Below the pieces are notes generated by a model. The model was not told where the DNA came from, did no database searches, and worked only from the letters and a program-made list of their open reading frames with translations. 34,815 bases of DNA from CAYPKW01 sp964411425 (lineage in GTDB: Bacteria; Pseudomonadota; Alphaproteobacteria; Dongiales; Dongiaceae): contig CAYPKW010000026.1 in NCBI GenBank assembly GCA_964411425.1, positions 1 through 34,815 on the forward strand. Reading direction: 5' to 3'. Of the stretch, positions 7,604-17,400 are shown piece after piece. How positions within the stretch are numbered: the first letter of the stretch is position 1; each line of letters begins with the position of its first letter. Made by a program: the position numbers and the translations under genes.

Positions 7604-8481
7604 CCCGCCTGTTCGACCGCGTCGCGCTGATCGGCCTCGGGCTGATTGGCTCGTCGCTCGCCCGCGCCCTCCGCGCCAAGGGGCTTGCCGGCCACGTCGC
7701 CGGCCACGCGCGCACGCGGGCGACGCTGGACAAGGCGGTCGAGCTTGGCTTCGTGGACAGCGTGCACGAAAGCGCCGCGGCTTCTGTCGCCGGGGCCGAC
7801 CTCGTCGTGGTGTGCGTGCCGATCGGCGCCTACGCCGAGATCGGCGCCGCCATCGCTCCCTGCCTCAAGCCCGGCGCCATCGTCACCGACGTGGGTTCGG
7901 TGAAGCAGGCGGTGATCCGCGACCTCGGGCCGCTGATCCCGGCCGGCGTCCATTTCGTGCCGGGCCATCCGGTCGCCGGCACCGAGCATTCGGGGCCGGA
8001 AGCCGGCTTCGCCGAGCTGTTCCAGGGCCGCTGGGCGATCTTGACGCCGCCGCCCGGCACCGATGAGGCCGCCATCGACAAGGTGGCGGCGCTGTGGCGG
8101 GCCTGCGGCAGCGACATCGAGATCATGGAGCCAGGCCACCACGACGCAGTGCTGGCCATCACCTCGCATCTGCCGCACCTCATCGCCTACACCATCGTCG
8201 GCACCGTGACCGACATCGAGGAGGCGACCCGCAAGGAGGTGATCAAGTTCTCCGCCAGCGGCTTCCGCGACTTCACCCGCATCGCCGCCTCCGATCCGGT
8301 GATGTGGCGCGACGTGTTCCTCAACAACCGCGAGGCGCTGCTCGAAATGCTGGGCCGCTTCACCGAGGACCTGACCGCGCTCCAGCGCGCGATCCGCTGG
8401 GGCGAGGGCGACAAGCTCGAGGACCTGTTCAATCGCACCCGCGCGATCCGGCGCGGCATCATCGACGCCAAGCAGGCGTGA
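7600..8481 (+). CDS. tyrA: Prephenate/arogenate dehydrogenase family protein
   Basis: A 293-residue protein starting at a GTG in a GTGA overlap with hisC; the open frame upstream of this is spurious. The NAD(P)-binding motif is VALIGLGLIGSSLARAL (G12-x-G14-x-x-G17). VVVCVPIGAY, VTDVGSVK, FVPGHPVAGTEHSGPEAG and AITSHLPHLIAYTIV are typical TyrA/TyrC motifs including the active-site His. It oxidatively decarboxylates prephenate to 4-hydroxyphenylpyruvate (or arogenate to tyrosine). No fused chorismate mutase is present, fitting the separate mutase gene upstream. It converges on the RTX gene 17 bases away. Confidence 0.93.
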   Translation: MTRLFDRVALIGLGLIGSSLARALRAKGLAGHVAGHARTRATLDKAVELGFVDSVHESAAASVAGADLVVVCVPIGAYAEIGAAIAPCLKPGAIVTDVGSVKQAVIRDLGPLIPAGVHFVPGHPVAGTEHSGPEAGFAELFQGRWAILTPPPGTDEAAIDKVAALWRACGSDIEIMEPGHHDAVLAITSHLPHLIAYTIVGTVTDIEEATRKEVIKFSASGFRDFTRIAASDPVMWRDVFLNNREALLEMLGRFTEDLTALQRAIRWGEGDKLEDLFNRTRAIRRGIIDAKQA

Positions 8482-8498
8482 GCGGCCGCCGGAACTAA

Positions 8499-11400
8499 CT
8501 AGAGAACGAAATCGCCGGCGAGGAAGGTCGCCGCACTCACGCCCACGACCAGAATCTCGAAGTCGGCGCCGCCGCCGTTCACGTCGCCCTGGACGAGCGT
8601 GTTGCCGAGGCCGTCGTCGGCGACGCGCAACTGGCCCGTGGCGCTGAACGCGGCCGTGCCGATGAAGACGAAGGCCTGGTTGCCGCTCGAGCCCGTATTG
8701 GCGTCGATGCCGGAGACGTCGATCGCATCGCCGCCCACCGCGCCGGCGCCGGTGAAGCCCTCGACCCTGTCGTGCCCCGGGCCGACGGCACTTTCGGCGA
8801 TGAGGTTCCAGTCGAACACGTCGTCGCCGGTGCCGCCCGTGAGCGTGTCGGTCCCGGCGCCGCCGGTGAGTGTGTCGTTGCCGCCCGATCCCGTCAGCTC
8901 GTTGTTGCCGGAGTTGCCGGTGATGGCGTTGTCGAGACCATTGCCGGTCCCGTCGATGTCGGCGGCGCCGGTAAGCGTCAGGTTCTCGACGTTGGAACCT
9001 AGAGTGTGCGCGACCGAGGCCTGCACTAGGTCGGTGCCTTCCCCCAGGGCCTCGCTCACGCCATCGCCGGCGCTGTCCACGACATAGGTGTCGTTGCCGG
9101 CGCCGCCGGTCATGCTGTCGAGGCCCACGCCGCCGTCGAGCGTGTCGTTGCCCTCGCCGCCGGAAATCGTGTCGTTGCCGCCGAGGCCGGAGAGCAAGTT
9201 GTTGCCGGTGTTGCCGGCGATGATGTTGTTGGTCGCGTTGCCGGTGCCGTTGACGTTGCCGGCACCGGTCAGCGTCAGGCGCTCGAGATCGACGCCCAGC
9301 ACATAGGCGATCGAGGACTGCACCGTGTCCGTGCCTCCGCCCGGCGCCTCGACGACCGCGTCGCCCGCGCTGCCGACGACGTAGACGTCGTTGCCGGCGC
9401 CGCCGGTCATGCTGTCGTTGCCGGCGCCGCCGTCGAGCGTGTCGTTGCCGTTGCCGCCGTCGAGCGTGTCGTTGCCGCCGTTGGCGAAGATCGAGTCGTT
9501 GCCGCCGAGACCCGTCAGCACGTTCGACCCGGAATTGCCGGTGATGTTGTTGTTGGCCTCGTTGCCGGTGCCGCTGATGCCGTTGGAGCCGGTGAGAGTC
9601 AAGTGTTCGAGGTTGGCGCTCAGCACGTAGGCGATCGAGGACTGCACCGTGTCCGTGCCTTCCCCGGAGGCCTCGACGACGACGTCGCCGGCGCTGTCCA
9701 CCACGAAGGTGTCGTTCCCCTCGCCCCCGGTCATGCTGTCGCTGCCGGTGCCGCCGTTGATCGTGTCGTGGCCGTCGCCACCGTTGATCGTGTCGTTGCC
9801 GGCCAGGCTCGAGAGCGAGTTGTCACCTTGGTTGCCGGTGATGACGTTGGCGATGTCGTTGCCGGTGCCGTTGATGCCGGCGCCGCCGGTCAGCGTCAGG
9901 TTCTCGACGTTGAGGGTGAGCGTATGGGTCACCGAGGACAGCACGAGATCGGCGCCCGCGCCCGAGCTCTCGGCCACGATGTCGGCGACGCTGTCCACCA
10001 TGTACGTGTCGCTGCCGGAGCCGCCGGCCATGCTGTCGTCGCCGGTGCCGCCGTCGAGCGTGTCGTCGCCTCCCCCACCGTTGATCGTGTCGTTGCCGCC
10101 CAGGCCCGCGAGCTCGTTGTCGCCGCCGTTGCCGGTGATGACGTTGGCGAGNNNNNNNNNNNNNNNNNNNNNNNNNNNNNNNNNNNNNNNNNNNNNNNNN
10201 NNNNNNNNNNNNNNNNNNNNNNNNNNNNNNNNNNNNNNNNNNNNNNNNNNNCGCCCAGGCCCGCGAGCTCGTTGTCGCCGCCGTTGCCGGTGATGACGTT
10301 GGCGAGCTCGTTGCCGGTGCCGTCGATATTGCCGGCGCCGTCGGTGAGCGTCAGGTTCTCGACGTTCGCCCCCAGCTCGTAGTCGTTAGACGACTGCACG
10401 GTGTCGATGCCTTCGCCCGGCGCCTCGTTCACGTCGTCATTGTTGTTGTCGACCACGTAGGTGTCGTTGCCGGCCCCGCCGCTCATTTCGTCCTCGCCGT
10501 CGCCGCCGGAGATGCTGTCGTTGCCGGCGCCGCCGGTGATGGTGTCGTTGCCGCCGAGGCCGGAGAGCTGGTTGTTGCCGGCGTTGCCGGCGATCACGTT
10601 GCCGGCGCCGTTCCCGGTGCCGTTGATGTTGGCGGCGCCGGTCAGCGTCAGGTTCTCGAAGTTGGACAGGAGCGTGTAGGCGATCGAGGCGTTGACCGTG
10701 TCCGTGCCTTCGCCGGACGACTCGACGACGATGTCGCCGGTGCTGTCCACCACGTAGGTGTCGTGGTTCTCGCCTCCGGTCATGCTGTCGGTGCCGGTGC
10801 CGCCGTCGAGCGTGTCGTTGCCCTGGCCTCCGAAAAGCGTGTCGTTGCCGCCGTTGGCGATGATCGAGTCGTTGCCGGCGAGGCCCGTCAGCGTGTTGGC
10901 CCCGGAGTTGCCGAGGATGACATTGTTGAGCGCGTTACCGGTGCCGTTGATGCCGGCCGAGCCGGTGAGCGTCAGGTTCTCGAGGTTCGGGCCGAGAATG
11001 TAGGCGATCGAGGACTGCACCGTGTCCGTCCCGTCTACGTCTTCGTCGCCCTCGACCACGATGTCGCCGACGCTATCCACCACGAAGGTGTCGTTGCCCT
11101 CGCCCCCGGTCATGCTGTCGGCGCCCACGCCGCCGTTGAGGGTGTCGTTGCCGTCGCCGCCGCTGATCGTGTCGTCGCCGCCCAGGCCCGACAGCGAGTT
11201 GTTCCCTTCGTTGCCGGTGATGACGTTGGCGAGCTCGTTGCCGGTGCCGTTCACGTCGGCGGCGCCGGTGAGTGTCAGGTTCTCGAAGTTGGCCCCGAGC
11301 GTGCGGGTCGCCGAGGACAGTACATGGTCGGTGCCCGCGCCCGCGGCCTCGGTGAGCGTGTCGGCCGCGCTGTCCACCACGTAGGTGTCGTTGCCGGCGC

Positions 11401-13093
11401 CGCCAGTCATGCTGTCGTTGCCGGCGCCGCCGTCGAGCGTGTCGTTGCCGTCGCCACCGGTAAGCGTGTCGTTGCCGCCCCCGCCGGCCAGCGCGTTGTT
11501 GCCGGCGTTGCCGGTGATGACGTTGGCGAGTTCGTTTCCGGTGCCGTCGAGGTTGGCGCCGCCGGTGAGCGTCAGGTTCTCGACGTTCGCCCCCAGGTTG
11601 AAGTCGACCGAGGACTGCACGGCGTCGATGCCTTCGGCCGCGTTCTCGCTCACCGTGTCGCCTGCGGCATCGACCAGGAAGGTGTCGTTGCCGGCGCCGC
11701 CAGTCATGCTGTCGTTGTTGGCGCCGCCGTCGATCGTATCGTTGCCGCCGCCGCCGGAGATGGTGTCGTTGCCGGCGCCGCCGGCGAGCGCGTTGCTGCC
11801 GGTGTTGCCGGCGATGACGTTGGCCGACGCGTTGCCGGTGCCGGCGATGTTGGCGCTCCCGGTCAGGGTCAAGTTCTCGAGCTCGGCGGCCAGCACGTAG
11901 GCGAGCGATGAGTTGACCGTGTCGGTGCCGCCGAGCGCGGCCTCGACCACCACGTCGGCGATGCTGTCCACGACATAGGTGTCGTTGCCGGCCCCGCCGG
12001 TCATGCTGTCGTTGCCGGTGCCGCCGTCGAGCGTGTCGTTGCCCGCGCCGCCCTCGAGCGTGTCGTTGCCGCCGTTGCCGAACAGCGAGTCGTTGCCGCC
12101 GAGCCCGGACAGCAGGTTGGCCCCGGCGTTGCCGACGATCGTGTTGCCGAGTTCGTTGCCGGTGCCGGCGATGCCGGCGCTGCCGGTGAGCGTCAGGTTC
12201 TCGACGTTGGCGCCGAGGGTGTGGGTTAGCGAGGATTGCACTGTGTCGGTGCCCTCGTTCAGGTTCTCGGTCACCACGTCGCCGGCGTCGTCGATCACAT
12301 AGGTGTCGTTGTCGGCGCCGCCCGCCATGCTGTCGGCGCCGGCACCGCCGTTGAGCGTGTCGTTGCCCGCGCCGCCCTCGAGCGTGTCGTTACCCCCGAG
12401 GCCGGAGAGGGAATTGTTCCCCGCATTGCCGGTGAGAATGTTCGCCAGCTCGTTGCCGGTGCCGTTGATGTTCCCCGGGCCGGTGAGCGTGAGGTTCTCG
12501 AAGTTGGCGGTGAGCGTGCGCGTCAGCGAGGTCTCTACCGTATCCGTCCCCGCGCCCAGGCCCTCGGTCACGACATCGTTCGCGCTGTCCGCCACATAGG
12601 TGTCGTCGCCGGCCCCGCCGGCCATGCTGTCGTTGCCGGCGCCGCCGTCGAGCGTGTCGTTGCCCTCGCCGCCGTTGAGCGTGTCGTTGCCCCCGAGCCC
12701 GGACAGCGCGTTGTCTCCGATGTTGCCGGTGATGACGTTGTTGAGCGTGTTGCCCGTGCCGGCGAGCCCGGCGCCGCCGGTGAGCGTCAGGTTCTCGATG
12801 TTGGGGCTAAGCGTGTGGTCGACCGATGCCTGCACCAGGTCGGTGCCCTGACCGGAGCTCTCGACCGTTACGTCGAAGGCACTGTCGACCCTGTAGGTGT
12901 CGCTTCCCGAACCTCCGACCATGCTGTCGTCGCCGGCGCCGCCGTCGAGGGTGTCGCTGCCGTTGCCGCCGTTCAGGGTGTCGTTGCCGAGGCCGCCCTC
13001 GAGCGTGTCGCTGCCGTCGAGGCCGTTAATGACATCGTCGAGGTCGGTGCCGGGAAGGCTGTCGTTGCCGCCGGTGCCGTCGATATTCGCCAC
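8499..13093 (-). CDS. Large RTX-repeat calcium-binding protein, putative type I secreted (interrupted by assembly gap)
   Basis: The protein consists almost entirely of repeat modules of about 99-108 residues. Each has two to four GGxGNDxL calcium-binding RTX nonapeptides, a DTYVVDSAGDVVxE segment, a GTDTVQSS beta segment and an ENLTLTG...GTGN block; 13 ENLTLTG-type blocks are visible. The last 100 residues match a serralysin-type M10 C-terminal domain (ESAVGPGHDRVEGF, DAIDVSGIDANTGSSGNQAFVFIG, ILVVGV...DFVL), typical of type I secretion substrates. No catalytic domain and no N-terminal signal peptide are seen. The start is GTG at 13093 behind GGAG. A 100-N gap (10152-10251) shifts the frame; joining its identical 55-bp flanks gives one 1479-residue frame. 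No secretion transporter genes are nearby. Confidence 0.85.
10097..10306. other. Scaffold gap with identical 55-bp flanks inside the RTX gene
   Basis: Bases 10152-10251 are exactly 100 N, the conventional size for a gap of unknown length. The 55 bases before it (10097-10151) are identical to the 55 bases after it (10252-10306). Removing the N run and one flank deletes 155 bases, which brings the upstream frame (codon low position 2 mod 3) into register with the downstream frame (0 mod 3). The gap is therefore probably a repeat-induced assembly break. The true length is unknown because additional repeat units could have been collapsed. Confidence 0.9.
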
Positions 13094-13732
13094 AGGCCGC
13101 TCTCCTTACGGTGAAAGCGCTGATGCGCTTGCCGAATCGCGGGCAGCCTAGGGAGAAGTCCAGCGCTGTGCAAGAGATCGACGAATAAAAAACCGTCGTT
13201 GTCTCTTTTTTGTCACAGAGTTCTTCCAAGAATTTCGCGACCGACCATAACGAATACCTATGGTACTCGAGTGAATTCGCCAATATTCGCGAATCACTCT
13301 TGCCGGCGACGCCTAGTCGCGGCCTACCGGCTTAGGAGTCGCTGGCGGCCCGAAGACTGCCATGGGACCGGCCGGTGTCAACGATTTCGGACAGGAAATA
13401 TGATTTTTCAATCAAGTATAGTTAATTTCTCTATCTATATCTTAACGTCGCCGCGGCTAGGACTCCGCCGTCGCTGCGGGCGGGTCTACCCCCTGGACCG
13501 TGAACAAAAAGGGGACGCCCCTCGCGGAGCGCGCCCGATGCCTAGCGGCTTTGCCGGGCCGTCGAGGGTGTTGTCGTCGGCCCCGACGGTCGAGATCACC
13601 AGTTCCGCCGTCCCGGTGCCGACCGCGCCGACGACCAGCATATCCGCCCCCGGCGCGCATTTTTTCCGCCGCGGACGCCGGGAATTTTCGCTATATGTCA
13701 TCGCCGCTGGGCGCGGGAGACGAGGGGGAACG
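13094..13732. other. Long AT-richer intergenic region between the RTX gene and hss
   Basis: This 639-bp region separates the divergent RTX and homospermidine synthase genes. Bases about 13180-13300 and 13385-13450 are distinctly AT-rich compared with the window (for example the TATAGTTAATTTCTC and TCTATCTATATC runs), the look of promoter or transferred DNA. A homopolymer pair AAAAAA/TTTTTT flanks 13187-13211. Short open frames exist on both strands but none has family features, a convincing ribosome site or codon use like its neighbours. Promoters for both flanking genes are expected here; I cannot assign specific boxes. Confidence 0.5.
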
Positions 13733-15154
13733 ATGGCGAAGAAGACGCCGTTCGGCGGCCGCATCCTGATGATCGGCTACGGCTCGGTCGGTCGCTGCAC
13801 CATGCCGCTGCTGGCGCGCCACTTCGACATGCCGCTTGAGCGCATCGCCGTGATCGACGGCGACGACCACTCAGAGGACGTGGCGGAATACCTGGCGGCC
13901 GGCGTCAAGTACCGCGTCGACCCCATCTACCCGCACAACCTCGCCGCCATCATGTCCGAGCACGTCGGCGCCGGCGACGTGGTGCTCAACCTCTCGGTCA
14001 ACGTGAGTTCGATCGAGCTCGTCAACTGGTGCCAGGCGCACGGCGCCCTCTACCTCGACACCTGCATCGAACCCTGGGCCAACTACTACGACAACCCGAA
14101 GATCCCGCCGGAGGAGCGGAGCAACTACTACCTGCGCCACCTGGCGTTGGAGAACGCCAGGAACTGGTCCAAGGGCTCGCCCTCGGCGCTGCTCACCCAC
14201 GGCGCCAACCCTGGGTTGATCAGCCATCTGGTGAAGGTCGGGCTGCTTGAAGTCGCCGAGGACAAGAGGCAGGGCACGCAGAAGCCAAACACCAAGGAGG
14301 AATGGGCCCGGCTCGCCCGCGATCTCGGCCTCAAGTCGATCCACGTGGCCGAGCACGACACCCAAATCGCAAACCGGCCCAAACGCCCGGGCGAGTTCGT
14401 CAACACCTGGAGCGTGCCGGGCTTCTACGGCGAGGGCATGCAGCCCGCCGAACTCGGCTGGGGCACGCACGAGAAGCGCATGCCCGCGGACGCCGGCGAG
14501 CAGCGGATGGGGCGGCGCTCCACCATCTACTTGAACCGGCCGGGCATGTCGACAGAGGTGCGCTCATGGACGCCGCTCGGAGGTCCGATGATCGGCTTCT
14601 GCATCACGCACGGCGAATCGGTCACGCTCAGCGACTATTTCACCCTGTGGGATGGCCAGCGGCCCCTGTACCGGCCGACGGTGCACTATGCCTACCACCC
14701 CTGCAACGACGCGGTCTTGAGCGTGCGCGAGCTGCGGATGTCCAACTGGAAGGTGCAGCCGGAGGCCCGCATCCTGGGCGAGGAGATCGTGGACGGCATC
14801 GACGAGCTGGGCGCCCTCCTCATGGGCGACTTCGGCGCCCTGTGGTACGGCTCGCAGCTCGGCATCGACGAGGCGCGCCGGCTCCTCGGCCCCCAGTTCA
14901 ACGCCACCTCGGTGCAGATCGCCGCCCCCGTGCTGGCCGGCGCCCTGTGGCTGATCCAGCACCCCGACCGCGGGCTCGTCGAACCCGAGGACCTCGACCA
15001 CGACTACGTCATGGATATCTGCCGGCCCTATCTCGGCCCCGTGGTGGCAGCGAGGAGCGACTGGACGCCCCTCAAGGACCGCTCGGGCGTGTTCGACGAG
15101 CCGGGCCTCGACTGGACCGACCCCTGGCAGTTCCAAAATTTCCGGGTGACCTGA
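13733..15154 (+). CDS. hss: Homospermidine synthase
   Basis: A 473-residue protein with an N-terminal Rossmann fold (GRILMIGYGSVGRCTMPLL, about 9-27). It has the homospermidine synthase/saccharopine dehydrogenase-like motifs VLNLSVNVSSIELV, LYLDTCIEPWANYYD, LLTHGANPGLISHLVK, HVAEHDTQIA and EFVNTWSVPGFYGE. It condenses two putrescine units, NAD-dependently, into sym-homospermidine, a common alphaproteobacterial polyamine. The length matches the family. The ATG at 13733 follows GAGGGGGAACG and is the correct start, although the frame stays open upstream. The gene appears monocistronic and has a long leader region shared with the RTX gene. Confidence 0.93.
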   Translation: MAKKTPFGGRILMIGYGSVGRCTMPLLARHFDMPLERIAVIDGDDHSEDVAEYLAAGVKYRVDPIYPHNLAAIMSEHVGAGDVVLNLSVNVSSIELVNWCQAHGALYLDTCIEPWANYYDNPKIPPEERSNYYLRHLALENARNWSKGSPSALLTHGANPGLISHLVKVGLLEVAEDKRQGTQKPNTKEEWARLARDLGLKSIHVAEHDTQIANRPKRPGEFVNTWSVPGFYGEGMQPAELGWGTHEKRMPADAGEQRMGRRSTIYLNRPGMSTEVRSWTPLGGPMIGFCITHGESVTLSDYFTLWDGQRPLYRPTVHYAYHPCNDAVLSVRELRMSNWKVQPEARILGEEIVDGIDELGALLMGDFGALWYGSQLGIDEARRLLGPQFNATSVQIAAPVLAGALWLIQHPDRGLVEPEDLDHDYVMDICRPYLGPVVAARSDWTPLKDRSGVFDEPGLDWTDPWQFQNFRVT

Positions 15155-15179
15155 CGCTGGCGCGGCCGCCGCGCCGGCC

Positions 15180-16247
15180 TTACCACTCCTCCAACTCCGC
15201 CCGCCTCGGGTTGTAGGTGAGCGTTTGCGGGCCCGCTAGCGGCGTACGCAGCAAGTCGTAGGCGAGCAGCGTGCCCGAGGTGTAATGGCGCTGAGGTGCC
15301 CCCGCTTGGCGGGGCAGCGTCCCATAGGAGCGGCTCAAGGCGTCGCGGAACGCTTCGACGGTGCGCCACTCCGGATACTGGGCGAGCGCGTTCTTGTGCT
15401 TGACCAGCCACATCGCCGCCGCCGCCGCGACGTGCACGGTGGCATAGGACGTGCCCTCGCCGTCGCCCCAGCCGAACACCGGGGCCTTGCCCCGCCCGAG
15501 CGTGGTGTCGGCGCGGAAGATGGGATCGGCCGGCGCCCACACGTCGATCCGGTGGCTGTGGTCGTCGTAGTGGTTATAGACGCGCAGCTCGCGCTCCGAC
15601 CGCTTCAGGCCGCCGACGCCGATGACGCGGTCGAACTTGCCGGGGTAGGTGACCCGGTCGATCAATTGGCCTCCCGCCGCCAGCACGATGACGCCCTTTT
15701 CGTAGGCGGCGTCGATCGCGGCCCCGAGCTCGGGCCCGGGAAAGAGTGGGCCGCCGAGCGAGATGCTGACGATCTTGCACGCCTTGGGGCCGATGGCGTC
15801 GTTGACGGCCTTGGCGAGGTTGAGCCAGATGCGCCGGTTGAAGGCTTGCGGCTCCAGCACGACGTCCTCGACCGCGCGGTAAGGCACCACGGGAACTCCC
15901 GGTGCCGCGCCCGAGAAGGTGAAAGTCCGCCGCTGCTGCCGGTGGCTCCGCCGGGGGGCGCACAGCACGCTGGCGATGCGCGTGCCGTGGCCGGGGGTCT
16001 GGATGAGGCCCTCGCCGGTAAGCGGGTCGATGGGGGGCGTTCCCTCCTCCAGGTAGTTGACGCCCTCGGCCACCCGCAGCGGCACGGCGCCAGCAAGCCA
16101 GTCGCCGAAGGCGGGGTGCTCGGTATAGCCGGTGTCGAGCTGGGCGATCTTGACCTGGCCCCAGTCGACGGGATCGCCCCCGATGTCATTGAGCGCGGCG
16201 TCGAGCCGCGCCAGGGAATAGTTCCAGGTGCTGACGGCGAGAGCCAT
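15180..16247 (-). CDS. S8 (subtilisin-like) serine peptidase
   Basis: A 355-residue subtilase. The catalytic triad is visible as Asp38 (IAQLDTGYTEHP), His87 (GHGTRIASVL) and Ser267 (GEGTSYATVHVAAAAAMWL). The oxyanion-hole position, normally Asn in AAGN, reads AAGGQ (Gln194), unusual and possibly affecting activity. There is no signal peptide or propeptide, so it is probably cytoplasmic or part of an uncharacterised system. It lies 27 bases from the DUF2125 gene on the same strand. It resembles short bacterial subtilases of unknown substrate. Confidence 0.85.
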   Translation of the reverse strand: MALAVSTWNYSLARLDAALNDIGGDPVDWGQVKIAQLDTGYTEHPAFGDWLAGAVPLRVAEGVNYLEEGTPPIDPLTGEGLIQTPGHGTRIASVLCAPRRSHRQQRRTFTFSGAAPGVPVVPYRAVEDVVLEPQAFNRRIWLNLAKAVNDAIGPKACKIVSISLGGPLFPGPELGAAIDAAYEKGVIVLAAGGQLIDRVTYPGKFDRVIGVGGLKRSERELRVYNHYDDHSHRIDVWAPADPIFRADTTLGRGKAPVFGWGDGEGTSYATVHVAAAAAMWLVKHKNALAQYPEWRTVEAFRDALSRSYGTLPRQAGAPQRHYTSGTLLAYDLLRTPLAGPQTLTYNPRRAELEEW

Positions 16248-16274
16248 GCGCCCGAGTCTACCCTCGATCCAGGT

Positions 16275-17141
16275 TCAATCCCAAGCCATTCCGGGCAGCG
16301 CCAGCAGCCGCGCCGGGCCCAGGTAGAGATAGCCGTCCTGCAGCGTGACCGGCACTTGCGCATAGGGGGCGCCGCCCTCGGCGGGGACGATGGTCATTGC
16401 CGCCAGCGCGATCTTCGCGCCGAGCGCGTCCATGGGCGCGATGAGGCCGGCGGCGGCGAGGCGCTCCACCGTCTCGGGCCCGCCGGCAAGCCGCGCCGAG
16501 AACGCCGCCAGCGGCCGCATGGCGCTGTCGAGTGCCAGCGTGCCGTCGCCCTCGAGCGCGAGCGGCCCCCAGGACAACGCAAGGCGGCTCACCTCGACCG
16601 TGCCGCCCCGGTCCCGCCAGCGGGCGAGTGAATCGCCGCTCGACCAGAGGGCCAACTCCGCCACCGCCTCCAGACGGGCGATCTCGCGCCCCAATGCGGG
16701 CTCGGCCGGGCCGGCGACCCACAGCCCGGAAAGCAACGCGCCCATCCTTCGAGGCGCCCCTTGGGCCAACTCGACGCGGGCCTGTGCCTCGGCCGCGTCG
16801 ATTACGAAGCTTTGGGCGCCGAGCGAAAGCTCGTGGCGCCCCGCGAGCAGGATCTCCACGACGGCGGGCCGCCAGGGCAGCGCGCGGAAGTCGGCGCGCC
16901 CGCGCCACTCCCAGAGACCGCCCGGCGCCGCCACCGTCGCCTCGAAGCCGAGGCCGATCGCCAATGGAAACCCACTCGTCTCCGGCTCGCCCTCGACCCG
17001 ATACCCGGCAGCATCCAGGGCGGCGATCGCGTCGGCGAGGCCCTGTTGCAGCGCCGCCGCCGCCAAGTGCCAATGGACCGCATAGCCGGCGACGAGCAAG
17101 GCCGCCGCCGCGGCGCCGAGGAAGATCGCTCTTGCCCGCAT
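16275..17141 (-). CDS. DUF2125 domain-containing protein
   Basis: A 288-residue protein with an N-terminal membrane anchor or uncleaved signal (AIFLGAAAAALLVAGYAVHWHLAA, about 5-28). Family-like features follow: YRVEGEPETSGFPLAIGLGFE, a tryptophan-containing strand WEWRGRADFRALPWRP, and a C-terminal VTLQDGYLYLGPARLLALP. DUF2125 proteins are common in alphaproteobacteria and are predicted periplasmic or envelope-associated; the function is unknown. The 189-bp MITE-like repeat sits 55 bases upstream of its start, within its likely promoter region. Confidence 0.83.
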   Translation of the reverse strand: MRARAIFLGAAAAALLVAGYAVHWHLAAAALQQGLADAIAALDAAGYRVEGEPETSGFPLAIGLGFEATVAAPGGLWEWRGRADFRALPWRPAVVEILLAGRHELSLGAQSFVIDAAEAQARVELAQGAPRRMGALLSGLWVAGPAEPALGREIARLEAVAELALWSSGDSLARWRDRGGTVEVSRLALSWGPLALEGDGTLALDSAMRPLAAFSARLAGGPETVERLAAAGLIAPMDALGAKIALAAMTIVPAEGGAPYAQVPVTLQDGYLYLGPARLLALPGMAWD

Positions 17142-17196
17142 GCCGCCATGTAACCCCGCCGGCCCGCCCCCGTCGATGCCGCGCGGCGGCCTCTTC

Positions 17197-17385
17197 CTAG
17201 TGGTGCGACTTTGACAGATGATACCCCGTGTGACGTTTTTCGGTTGTCACCCCGGCCAAGCGGCACAGCCGCGCGAGCCGGGGTCCATGGCGCCACAGGC
17301 GAGATGGACCCCGGATCTCGCTTCGCTCGTTCGGGGTGACGATGGAAAATGGCTCGGGATTCATCTGTCAGTGACGATCCACTAG
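17197..17385 (-). mobile_element. 189-bp MITE-like element with CTAG ends, copy 2 (complete)
   Basis: The element is bounded by imperfect terminal inverted repeats of 25 bp. Both start CTAGTGG, share a CG/GC core and end in TGACAGATGA when read inward; about 20 of 25 positions match. The inside lacks any coding potential but contains an inner dyad (CACCCCG...CGGGGTG) and GGACCCCGG/CCGGGGTCC blocks. It matches copy 1 at 243-401 in inverted orientation. CTAG termini fit a non-autonomous derivative of an IS5- or IS630-like transposon, families that prefer CTAG/YTAR targets; this is an inference. It separates the divergent DUF2125 and chaC genes. Confidence 0.8.
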
Positions 17386-17400
17386 GATCGACGCCCGCCC

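Noticed and set aside
8599..13151. Many long open frames on the plus strand opposite the RTX gene, rich in Val/Ala/Gly or Pro/Ser
   Set aside because: They are mirror images of a repetitive high-GC gene; they lack ribosome sites and family features and their repeats follow the RTX period exactly.
13026..13283. Minus-strand frame of 85 codons overlapping the RTX start and the AT-rich region
   Set aside because: Its second half is the RTX N-terminus in another frame; the first half has no recognisable features.
13199..13732. N-terminal extension of homospermidine synthase by 178 codons
   Set aside because: The extension is not family-like, crosses the AT-rich region, and a strong ribosome site precedes the ATG at 13733.
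13486..13764. Minus-strand frame with a segment ADMLVVGAVGTGTAELVIS suggestive of a secreted-protein fragment
   Set aside because: No start site or family match can be supported, and it overlaps the hss ribosome site and start; it could be a gene relic but evidence is too weak.
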